Shown: in pieces, positions 1 through 15,775 of the stretch
How the letters are laid out: each line of letters starts with the position of its first letter
Position numbering within the stretch: the stretch's first letter is position 1
Assembly (NCBI GenBank): GCA_021464245.1
Contig: JADCRB010000040.1
Span: 4,742,273-4,806,272 of the forward strand
Source: Carallia brachiata
Taxonomy: Eukaryota; Streptophyta; Magnoliopsida; Malpighiales; Rhizophoraceae
Direction of reading: 5' to 3'
Length of the DNA stretch: 64,000 nt
Notes under the pieces: model-generated
What the model saw: only the letters and a program-made list of their open reading frames with translations
Databases searched by the model: none
What the model was told of the DNA's origin: nothing
Made by a program: the position numbers and the translations under genes

Positions 1-209
1 AGAAGTCAACAACTATATTATAAAGCAACCAAATAAATCAGTACCAATTACTAACTTATGCATCGGTGGGAAAAACACATTAATATTTGTTAGAAGTTGT
101 TTTATTTTTCCCTTTTTGGGGGTGATAGGTATTTGCACATGGCTAGTTAATTACGAATTAAAATTGGAGTATCCAAAGATGAGCATGTCATCGGTTAAAA
201 AGCACATAC

Positions 210-5430
<5,221 letters not shown>

Positions 5431-5745
5431 CTCAAATTTAAATTCAAGAGACGTCCGAAGAGCAAGAAAGTAACGGAGAGAGAGAGCGAGAGAGCGAGAA
5501 GGCCGCTGAGAAAGAGCGAAACAAATGTAAAAGACAGATATCAGCGAATGTGTGTTATTTTTTATTATTTTTATTATTTTTAATTTTTTTCAAGGCTCAG
5601 GTAAGTTTGCGTGGGCAGGAAGCTCTATGGAGTGGGCTGCGATATTGGGCTAAAATTATTGGGCTTTAAGACTGGCCCATTTCAACCAAATTTTTCACAT
5701 GGAAACTCTGCGCCTCCAACTCCAAGAGTGAAAAAAGGCTAAGAA
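5431..5745. promoter_or_regulatory. Divergent promoter between the MIRO2-like and PPR genes
   Basis: Only 315 bp separate the two start codons, which point away from each other, so both core promoters and both 5' UTRs must fit here. The MIRO2 side holds a GA-rich tract (about 5474-5500) that would fall in its 5' leader. No clear TATA box is seen on either side, as expected for housekeeping organelle genes. Shared regulation is an inference from spacing alone. Confidence 0.55.
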
Positions 5746-7844
5746 ATGTGGCGCCGGTCGGTGCGTGGAGCCCTTACCGCGGCGGTGCGTCACTTTTCGA
5801 CGGCGGCGGACAAGGCGATAAAGAGCGGAGGCGATGGAGGCGGAGGCGGAGGCGGAGGAGACTCGCTCGGTAAGAGGCTGTTTAAGCTGGTGTATCCGAA
5901 GCGCAGTGCCGTAATTGCGATAAGGAAATGGAAAGAAGAAGGGCACACGGTGCAGAAGTACCAGCTCAATCGGATTGTCAGAGAGCTTCGCAAGATGAAG
6001 CGGTACAAGCACGCGCTTGAGGTCTGATTTGGCCTCTTCCTGCTTCTTTATTTTCTTACAAGTTGCCAACCAAGTTTGTGTTTTTCGGACTCTAATAAGT
6101 GTCTTGTAAGTGACTAATTCTAGGTTTAGGACAGGGACAACATTGTTTATGATATTCTTACATGTGGGATCCCAGTTACCTGAAACGAGGGCAACACTAC
6201 TTGTGATTTGCTTCCTTGTTAATTCAGCCTTCTAACTCGTAGTTCTTAAAAGTAATCAAATGCAATATAAGGATTTTTAGCTTATTGGAGGTTGATCCTT
6301 CCCTCGAAGTGATCGATTGGAGGCTGATAAGAGATTAATTTATGTTCTCTTTTATTTTTGCAGTTTTGTTCTCATTATAAGGTGGCATTTAGTTGAATAT
6401 TTAGCGGTGAAATGATATCGAGGAGATTTGAATGCCTTCTGCTAGGTCATAATTAGTTGTGAATTTATAATTAGTATGGCTTGTAAGTTTATGGTAGATA
6501 TCGGGAAGATATGGCTTAAAGTGCTTATGGAATTGAAACTTAGGCTGTTATATTTTGTCAATGCGATTGTTCTGTTGCGTGTATGTAGGTATGTGAATGG
6601 ATGACTCAACAACAAGATATCAAGCTCTTGCCGGGTGATTATGCTGTCCATTTGGACTTGATTGGAAAGGTTCGTGGTCTAGCTAGTGCGGAGAAGTTCT
6701 TCGAAGACCTTCCTGATAAGATGAGAGTTGAGGAAACGTGTACAGCTCTTCTTCATGCTTATGTTGAGAATAAGTTGCTCGGGAAAGCCGAGGCTTTGAT
6801 GGATAAAATGTCTGAGTGTGGATTCTTGAAGCATCCGCTTCCATATAACCACATGCTTACTTTATATATTGCAAAAGGGCAGTTTGAGAAGGTTCAAGGA
6901 GTCGTTGAGGAGTTAAGGAGAAAGACTTTACCAGATGTTGTTACATTCAATCTGCTGTTAACTGCTTGTGCTTCACGAAATGATGTAGAAACTGCAGAAA
7001 AGGCCTTCATGACAATGAAGAAAACAAAACTAGAACCAGACTGGGTAACTTATAGTATCTTGAGTAACCTGTACGTGAAAAATAAACTCCATGAGAAGGC
7101 GGTGTCAACTTTAAAAGAAATGGAGAAAAAGGCTTCGCGGAAAAATCGAGTTTCTTATTCTTCCCTCCTTAGTTTGCACGCAAACTTGGGGGATAAGGAT
7201 GGGTTACATCGAATTTGGCAGAAGATGAAATCATGCTTTCGTAAAATGAATGATGCTGAGTATACTTGTATGATAGCATCACTTGTGAAGCTTGACGAGC
7301 TTGCTGAAGCAGAAAATCTTTATGCAGAGTGGGAGTCGGTTTCTGGAACTGGTGATCCTAGGGTCTCAAACATTCTTCTTGCAGCTTATATTAATGCTGA
7401 TAAGATGCAAGAGGCTGAAAGTTTTTATGATCGCATTGTGCAAAAGAAGATCAAGCCTTCTTACACTACTTGGGAGCTTCTAACATGGGGTCATTTGAAA
7501 ACAAAGCAAACAGAAAAGGTCCTAGACTATTTTCAGAAAGCAATTGGCAGCGTGAAAAGTGGGATCCTGACGAAAGGATAATCGGAGAAGTGTTCAAGCT
7601 TCTTGAGGAAAACGAGAACATTGAAGGGGCAGAACAATTCTTGGTCATACTTCGGAATGCTGGACATCTGAGTACCCAGATTTATAATTCCCTTCTACGA
7701 GTTTATGCAAAAGCAGGTAGAATGCCGCTTGTAGTTGCAGAGAGAATGAAGAAAGACAATGTTGAGTTGGATGAAGAAACGCATATTCTCTTACAGACTA
7801 CTAAAAACATGTGTGTGAGTGAAATTCCAAAGGATCTAGCTTGA
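5746..7844 (+). CDS. Mitochondrial-type P-class pentatricopeptide repeat protein, frameshifted
   Basis: PPR proteins bind organellar RNA. Exon 1 is 5746-6021 (92 codons, beginning MWRRSVRGALTAAVRHFS, an Arg/Ser-rich mitochondrial presequence, then a Gly-rich stretch). The intron 6022-6588 joins ...HALE to VCEWMTQ. Exon 2 carries about ten degenerate 35-residue repeats, for example DVVTFNLLLTACASRNDVETA and DWVTYSILSNLYVKNKLHEKA. Frame 1 stops at 7581, but the protein clearly resumes in the next frame at KWDPDERIIGEVFKLLEE and runs to TGA at 7842-7844. One missing base in the A-run at 7555-7558 explains this; with it the protein would be about 510 residues, as in relatives of Arabidopsis At4g02820 (family placement from memory). 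Either an assembly indel or a real truncation to 422 residues. No E or DYW domain is present. Confidence 0.88.
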
Positions 7845-8802
7845 GGAAAAGGGAAGAATAAGTATAGTGGATGTTAGCTTTCCAGATGTTTCAGTTGCCT
7901 GGGGATTACAGTTCCAGAGGATATTGGCAACTTGGAATGAAACCACAGATTTTAATTCGACTTTAAGTTCCTTTCCTTATTGGAAGAAAGGTAGACCAAT
8001 TTTTTTTTCTATCTCCTCCTTAGTTATGTCTGGAACCCTAATATCAGCATTGGGGGAGACTCTCAGACTGCCATGAAGTGTCCTGTATTATTTGTTTCTG
8101 CATTTTTGCATAATTCGCTTGATCAATAGTTTTTTTTTTTTGGTTCTTTAAAGAAGCTTATAGCCCATACATATATAGGGAAGAGAGATTAGTAGGAAGT
8201 GAGATTCAACTCTCAACCTTTTACTTAGGTATAATGTCCAATGACTAGCTATACTCCAACGGATGATTTTCTTGGTGCCATTTTCTTGGGCTACACTTTG
8301 GGTTATTACCTCGCTGTACATTGAGTACTAGATGTTTATTGTTTAGTGTAGTGCCCGTTCAGGTCTAATTGGGCTAAAAGGTTTGACCTTTGAGGTACAT
8401 GGATTGCGCTAGATTTGATCGAACGGAGCCCACCAGATTGATCAATAATTTGATATTCAAATTTGATTTTGGTTATTTAAAATGGTAAAAGTGAAATAAA
8501 TCTATTAAATACTTATTATACTTTGATTTTTATCAAAAAAACAACTTAAAGTTTTTAAAAGAAGTAAGAACATTATTTTAATGAGTTCATGCTGAGGTTA
8601 GCATACATTTGAGGTGCGTTGGTTTGTTCTGTTTGCCTAACATTTGCGAACTATCGGACCCAAGGCTAAAAGGGGGTGTTTGGTTTTGTTGAAGAGAGTT
8701 GTTGATGTTGTTGCTGTTCTTAAAAATAGGAGTTTTATTGTTTAGTAAAAATTTTTGAGTTGCTATTGGGATTATTCTTTTCTCCTATTAGCAATTATTA
8801 AT
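7845..8802. other. 3' flank of the PPR gene and AT-rich intergenic DNA
   Basis: I see no gene here. The first few hundred bases are probably the PPR 3' UTR. The short plus-strand ORF at 7867-8076 has no recognisable similarity and is treated as chance. From about 8671 a GTGTTTGGTTTTGT motif looks like the end of a MITE-type element. Confidence 0.5.
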
Positions 8803-10014
8803 AGAGGTGTCAAAATTTAATATTTCTAGATGGATTAACCTGAATTCGTTTGAAAAAATATAACCCGAATTTAATCCAAAAAATGGTTTAACCAAAAATA
8901 ATGACACAAACTCTAAATGATCTAAAATTTTTGGGTCAAATTCGAATCCGACCTGAATAACCGTATGACTCAATTTTTTTTTATTAAGGGAACAAAAAAA
9001 TAAAATAAAAAGATTATAACATATTTTATGTTATAAAAAAATAGAGGTTATATTATTTTCAATTTAAATTTTAATTATAAATTTTTTTAAAATATTTTGA
9101 GATATTTTATATAGTTTTAAATTTTATTTTGAGTTTTTAGAATGTTTTAAAAGAGGGTTATTGAATTATTTTTTGATCTTATATGATTTTCTTTAATTGT
9201 AAAGAATTTTTAACAAAATTTTTAGAATTTTTAAAATTTTTTATAAAAAATGTTACATCAATATTTTGATAACGTGGCCAACCTGTATATTAACATGAAC
9301 CAAATTTAAATTCTAAGTGACATTACTTAAAATAACACAAAGATAATTAGACCCACAAATAACTTAATTTAAAGTGACTAGAATATAAAGTGACTTAACC
9401 CAAATTGAATTCAATGACCCATTTTGACACTTCTTATCGGTAAAAGTAGACCAAGGTTACTTTTGGAGAACATCGACTGCTAATGGATATTTATTTTACT
9501 ATATTGTCCTCGACAGTAGTTATTTATTTATTGTCCTCGGTTGCTTGAAGTCACCGGCCCAAGTTAATTCTCCATGCGTGGAGCCACCATTAGAACAACA
9601 ACGGTGTGAGCAAAAGAAGGAAAAAGAAAAAGAAGGAAGAAAAACAGAATTTTTTTTATTTACATTTGTGTACCGAAATTAATTTTTTATTATTTACTAA
9701 TATATATTTTTACTATATAAATAATAATTAGAGTTTTATGTATTTATTATAAATTATTATTGATCTTTAAGTCACATATATTTTTATTTATAAATATGTA
9801 ATGAGATATATTAATTTGAGTTTAAAGATTATTCATTTTGATAAAATAAAAATTGGATGTTTACGATAAACATTTGATTGTGAAATCAGTAATAGTTATT
9901 ATTGATTTAACTAAATATTATAATTTTATTTTTATTTATCAATAATAATAATCAGTAACCAGCAATAACAATTAGTAACAACGACAGCAATTAATAATGA
10001 CAAAACTAAACACT
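8671..10014. mobile_element. Possible compound MITE-like element (GTGTTTGG ends)
   Basis: The left end (GTGTTTGGTTTTGT near 8676) and the reverse complement of the right end (ACAAAACTAAACACTCC, to about 10014) match over most of about 22 bases. The interior is very AT-rich and non-coding and contains a second element (8803-9434). Related ends appear at 31909-32240 and 44570-45247. No clean target duplication was found, so the limits are tentative. Confidence 0.35.
8803..9434. mobile_element. Non-autonomous DNA transposon with AGAGGTGTCAAAAT ends
   Basis: The left terminus AGAGGTGTCAAAAT (8803-8816) and right terminus ATTTTGACACTTCT (9421-9434) are inverted repeats matching at 13 of 14 positions. 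They bound 632 bp of AT-rich, non-coding DNA. GTGTCAAAAT-type ends are common in plant transposons, from general recollection. No ORF of useful size lies inside, so it must be mobilised in trans, if at all. The target duplication is not clear (possibly TA), so I do not assign a superfamily. Confidence 0.55.
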
Positions 10015-12606
10015 CCTTAAGTTGTCGAGATTAACTGATTAACTTAACATGTCCAAATTATCGGATCCAAGACCTAGTTGTTGAGGTCGGAGCCAATACG
10101 AACCTGATCAGTTTGCCATGGCAAACTGTCCAACCCGAATCTCATCTGTTACTGTTATATAATTGTTTCCTCAGTCACTTACACAATCTCGTTGATGGTG
10201 GCTGTCCAAACGACCCAACTGACACTGTGCAAACAACAAAGAAGAAACTATAAAGTAGTTCACCAATATCACTACATTCTTGGAAAATATCGTTTTCTCC
10301 ACATAGGAAGGTCAAAGTAGATTAGATTATAGCCTAAATGAGAAATCCTTTAGCTAAAGTGTAGCCACCACAATATCAGGGACCAAGCTACCCAGTAATT
10401 GATTATGGATCAAACAATGATGCCAAAAATTTTGCACAAGTTGTCCTCAAAAGTTAACCTCGGCAATGTTTTATCAAACCAGCGCTAGATTGCCGATTGT
10501 TATAAAAGAACGTGATGTTTCGGCTGGAAATAGCCACACATCATATGCATGCATGTGCGAACGATGATTTGAACAACATATTAGTTTCCTTTGATGTATA
10601 AATTTTACGCATGATCAGTTCAATTGCACATGCCAACCTTTGATTGAAGTTGGTTTTTCCTACATCGTATGTAGATCCAAGATTTCCGTTAAGTCATCTT
10701 CCCAATCCTTGGATTACGGCATGCAAATTTTGGATACGGAAATTGTTGGTACATTCGGAAATTTCTTTTTTTTTAACAAATCTGATATAGTGCATACACT
10801 TTATATTATAAGATAATATCCGTCTAGATTTAAGTTTTAATTTTGTAAATATCTATATATTAAAATATTAATTCGGTACATTGCTGAGTTTACACGGTAA
10901 TATAACAATTATCATTTATCAAAATCTTGTAGAACCACATTTTTAACATATGCATGTCTTGCTATATCATCCTCCGGACCCACTTCATTAAACCGAAAAA
11001 CCAAACATCTTACGTAAGTTATCTTTGTTTTTTTTTTTTTTTTGGGTTGGTTGGTATGGTGGTTAAGAATTACAAGCACTGCCTGCTGCTAACGTACATA
11101 CGTGATCAATGCATGTAACGTAACGGCAAAAGAGATAATTAAGAGGTCACTCCCGGCAACTATCACCTGTAACTGTAACCTGCTCAGCTGATAATTTACT
11201 GTTTTATAAACTAATTAATATAAGAAAAAAGGTACACTGTCCAATTTTTTTTTCTCAATTTTTGATCCAAATGCAACAAGTTTTTAATTTTTTGTAATCA
11301 CAGTTATATTTTTTATAATAAAAAAATATATTTTATTGTTACTTTTTTACAGTTATATTTTTTGTAATAAAAAAGTATATTTTATTATTATTTTTTTGTT
11401 ACAAAAAATATTATTATAGTTTAAAAAAAAAATGAAGACTTACATTCAGAGAAAAAATCAAACAAAAAATTTCGAGATTTGTACTCGTGTTATTAATATA
11501 ATTGTAGGAATTCATTGCGCTACAAGAATTGCTACTGTTATGGAGCAGTGGGCGTTCCGCGAAGCATAACTGCAACAACCCCCGACGAAAAAGCGGTTTA
11601 CCAAATCCAACCCAACCCATTTCCACCTCTTATTGATTCTGATTTTCATTGTATATATTTCACTGCTATATTTTGTAATGATCGATATAACCCGTCCAAT
11701 ACTAGCTTTTTACTCATATGAGTCATATCAAATATGTTTTAAGATAAAATCTTGCCGTTATTTTGAATTCTTTTGGAGTTTTTTTTTCCCTAAAAAAGTT
11801 CTCTATCTCATTGTTTTTAATTATTTTGGTAATTCTCTTTTATTGAGACTTGAATTCGAAATGTTTTTAACCCTAAAGATGACTCATTTGATATTTGATG
11901 GCAGCAACATTTTTCTGTTAAAAAAAGAACGTAACCAATATCATTGCGCCATTAATTCGTTTCAAAAAAATAGTTGACCACGTCACTCAGGCTGGCATAA
12001 ATCGGTGACCAAATGATCGAACAAATGTAGGCAAACAATGATAATTTTTGACTCTTGAATTCGAACGAAATCTTTCAGGTTAGATACATCCAAACACCGT
12101 TACGACAAGCTAGCTGAAAAATAGCACAAATTCATTGCAATGATAAATGCAGCTCTGCTTTGCGAGTAATTGTTGACGAAAATTAGGGTCAATTCGAATT
12201 CGTAGATAATCATTTCACATTGACGATTGGCAACCCACCATCTATCCTTTTTTTTTTTTTTAGCTTCACTACGCTTTTAAAATTTTTTTTGCTCTATTTT
12301 TTGTCATAATAAATTTTAATTTTTTGCATGCAACTATAGTCATATTTTTTACAAAAAAAGTAATAATAAAGTTTTGTTTTTTTATTATAAAAATATAACT
12401 ATAGTTACAAAAATTAAAAGACTTGTTGTATTTTGAAAAAAAAAAAAAAAAAGAAAATTTTAGAAGTGTATTCTTTTTCCCTTTTTTTTTCTCCTCTTTC
12501 TTAAGTGCACGCGTCGTAGTTATGTTGCAGGTTAGAAGTTGGAGCTTAAAAGCCACCACCTCTCCCTGACCCTAAAACAAGAGGGAGGGAAGCCTGTGCT
12601 AAATCA
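10015..12606. other. Intergenic DNA without a supported gene
   Basis: AT-rich sequence with homopolymer runs. A perfect 20-bp palindrome lies at 10109-10128. A patch of higher GC near 11500-11640 is open on both strands (70 and 68 codons) but shows no family motif. About 11280-11420 and 12250-12440 carry similar T/A-rich stretches ([21 protein letters not shown] words) that look like decayed repeats. The last ~100 bases are probably the promoter and 5' UTR of the next gene. Confidence 0.5.
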
Positions 12607-14877
12607 ATGGCTTCAAGTAAAGAAGATGGAGTAGTTGGAGTTGAAGAAACATTATCATGGCTACCCTCTGATGTTCTGGCCGACGAGGCAATACGGGACA
12701 CCCAGGTTGGTTCGCCTTTACTTCGTTTCATTTTCCTACTCTCTCCGTCTCTTTTTCCCTGTGTTTTTTTTTTTCCTGATCCTTTATGTTTATTTGTTTA
12801 CTCTTTTTTTTTAAGCTCAAGCATTTTCCATAATATTCCAGGGCTATTTCAAGCACCACAGCACCATCAATATCGTAATCTTCATAAGTTGCCCCTACGG
12901 ATGCAGCCAGTACTGGTAAATATACGAGTTTCCTCCTTAGTTCTTCTTGTTTTTTTTTTTTTTTCTATTCTTCTTTTTTTTTTCATATCCAATAATGTGA
13001 CATTCAGATAAAAATGAAGTAGTTTAATGTAACACCAAAGCTAGTCATTCTCTATTTTCCATTGGTGGTTCCAATTTTATTACAAGGGATGAAATTTTTT
13101 GCTTTTGGTGGGGGAGGGTAGGGGCTGGCGGGGATGCTTTAATTTACATGATGGTAGATTGATGAGTGCACGAAACACACATAACCACATACTAATTAAG
13201 ATGTAAATTATATGCATGCACGGCAAATTAATTTCTCGTACATTATAGCTAGGGAATTGATGGCCAGTGCATCGCTAGCTATCTCGCTCCTTTGTCAAGA
13301 AAAGAATGGTAATTATATATGAAAAACATGCCATCGACAATGTCTAAAGTTTGGTTGAGAGTCATTGTTCGGAAGGAAATTGGCTCATGATGGGAATGCT
13401 TACATGTTATGTATCTTGGATTGTTTGTGTATCCGTTTATAGGATATTTTAGTAAAGCCAACAAATGAGGCACCGACACTGCTTTTCCCTTTCTATTATT
13501 AGGCTCGTGTTGAACCAGTGGACCAATCTTTATCATTCTTTTTTTTACTTAAAATTTATTGGTAATATTTATATGAAATTCTTCTATGGTTGATTCCGAA
13601 GCTATTTTCTGAAGAAATAATTTGGTAAATACTGGTTGGTATTTGAGCTTTATTAGGTTGTTAAAATGTTCCCTGAGAAAGTGCCTAGCACTTATGCTGT
13701 GTGGTGTACTTTGCACAAAATCCATGTTGCAGCAAGTTGAATATTCATTTTCATAGGAAACTTTTGTTACCATTCGTGTGATAACAAGCTGCACTTGTTT
13801 GTTCTAATTTCCCAATGCTGATTTCTTCTATATAAAATCAATTGATCCTGATTAGTCAAATAATATATGTAGTATAATAGACTGCTCTAAAATTAAATAT
13901 GGGGTTTTATTTTTTTTGGTCAATTGCTTGCTTCAGCTTTTCAATTATTTATCTTCGCTATTTTGCCGACAACAAAGCTTGCCATTAAACCATTTTTCTA
14001 ATGTATATAAGAAATGAAAATTACAATTTCTTTTTTACTGATTTTCTTGTATTCATGAGGCTGATCAGCACTCAAAACCTAGCCCAAGAAACACTAGTGG
14101 AAGAAAATATTCGACCAATTGTGCATCTGGAGGAGCAGGAATGCAAGCATTTTTTCTGGATTCTGGAAAAAAATCATGCGGGACTGGAGTCTTTCTTCCA
14201 CGAAGGGGAGCCACCGACTTACAATACAATAAAAAGCCAGGTATATGTATACGCCGATTCCGGAAGGTACACTATTTTCCATTGCAGCTCCCTACGTGAT
14301 CAATTGGCAGCAAACTTAAAAGAACAATTTTAACATTAAAAACACAAAGATTTTTAATTTGACCCATTTTTCAGGAGTCAAATCAATTCTATAAAACCCA
14401 GTTGAAAAAAAAAAAAAAAAGAACTAAGTGAGACTCAATTCTGTGACGTAAAATTTGGGCTCTACCCAATTCTATAATACATGCCAAGCATCCTAATGCA
14501 CAATTTGAAATAATTAAAATATCTTATTTTAAATTCTGGCATGCTTTGTGCAGCTTATGCTCCTGTTCTCCTACCTGCACGTGTTGTTCAAGCCCTCAAC
14601 CTCAATGTTAACCAACTAGGCTTGCAAATATCACGCCGACGAGGTCAGACTTATTAACATTGAGGTCTCGTCTTCTTTGAACAGTCTTTTCTTGCTTTAT
14701 TGACATGTATTGGTCTATGCAGATACCAAGAATAACTCAGACGGAGAATGCTGCGATTCAGTGAAAAATAAAAGTGTTAAGGATGTGCCCCGGATTGAAA
14801 ATTCTTCCCCAGAACATTTCTTCCCAAAGAATGGACCTATTAGGTCCCTAAGGGGCTGCATCTGTGGAATCCCATAA
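12607..14877 (+). CDS. Small uncharacterised plant-specific protein (SCGTGVFLPR / PARVVQALNLN family)
   Basis: Five exons rebuilt by phase: 12607-12705, 12862-12915, 14069-14240, 14554-14643, 14723-14877, giving 189 residues. The reading frame changes between exons, so no single ORF shows the protein. Conserved blocks: a Trp-Leu-Pro-Ser N-terminal motif (SWLPSDVL), LPLRMQPV, SGGAGMQAFFLDSG, SCGTGVFLPRR, and VLLPARVVQALNLNV. I recall these from an uncharacterised plant family (perhaps the At3g54000/At5g59050 group; locus numbers uncertain); the biochemical function is unknown to me. The usual C-terminus LPKEWTY-stop is disrupted: the window reads FFPKNGPI, but one extra G after 14829 would restore PKEWTY and TAG at 14841-14843. 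The acceptor of exon 2 was chosen because it keeps the conserved frame; an alternative AG lies at 12839-12840. Confidence 0.72.
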
Positions 14878-15775
14878 AAGCAAAAGCTCTTTCATATTAA
14901 GTAGTGCTGTTTAATGTACTTTGTAACATAATGTTAAATAATGCAAGCACAAGATCTCCTGATCCTCCCAATCTCCTTATTGCTCAATTTGGTCGATTTG
15001 GTCAAAACTGGAGCTAGGGTAGAGGTCAATTGCGATAAAATTACCATACATTTGAGCCACCGTACAGTGAATAAACAAATTATATGGCCCTCCCACTTAT
15101 ATTGTACAATTATACATAGGATATATCAGGCACGTCTTATCGCATTTCGAAGACGGCGTCAAAAGAGGAAATGATATTTCCAAACGAATTTTGGTCATTA
15201 CCAGTTGGCCTGGCTATGCTCGCCATTATCGAGTCCAATACTCGATCTGCTTCAGGTAAGATAAATGAATACTTCGTACGATGCATGAATAATGCAGCTC
15301 ATTAACAATTAAATCTACCCTAATTTCGTTTTAAATTAAACTCAACGTCACATCACGTGACAACGTTACATGAAATCTAGACGTATACCAGAACATTTGA
15401 GTTTGACTAGGCTGTGTTGTTCAACTATGGAATTCCTTAATTTACCAAGGGGCCCACAGCTACGTCTTTTTCTGGAGGGAGAACAAAAGAGGCTCATTTC
15501 GAAAAATCAGGCTTCAGAACTTACTCTAGCAAGCAAGTTTCTTCCACCTGAGAAGCTGCTCCTGTAAGTCTTAGGTCCTCGTATATCATATTGCCATGCT
15601 GAATTGCTTGTCCACGACAGAACAACACCGACAGTCAATCCGGAAAAACACTAGTTTATCTGCAAAATATCTGCGTTGCAAGGAAAGTACTTTCCACCAT
15701 ATGTCGGCCATTATGTGCTGTGCGATTCAGCTTTCAGTGTTTACTTGCAACGGAAGAGCTCAGCCTTGGCAAACA
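14878..15775. other. Spacer between the small unknown gene and the SCY2 3' end
   Basis: Two genes converge here, so both 3' UTRs should lie within these 900 bp. Plus-strand ORFs at 14941-15174 and 15370-15567 have no recognisable motif. A stretch at 15174-15255 reads without stops into a good donor-like GTAAGA, which could be a stray exon, but I find nothing to join it to. Confidence 0.4.

Noticed and set aside
14941..15567. Possible extra exons or second copy downstream of the small unknown gene
   Set aside because: Short open stretches and one donor-like site, but nothing joins in phase and the conserved C-terminus already ends at 14.84 kb.
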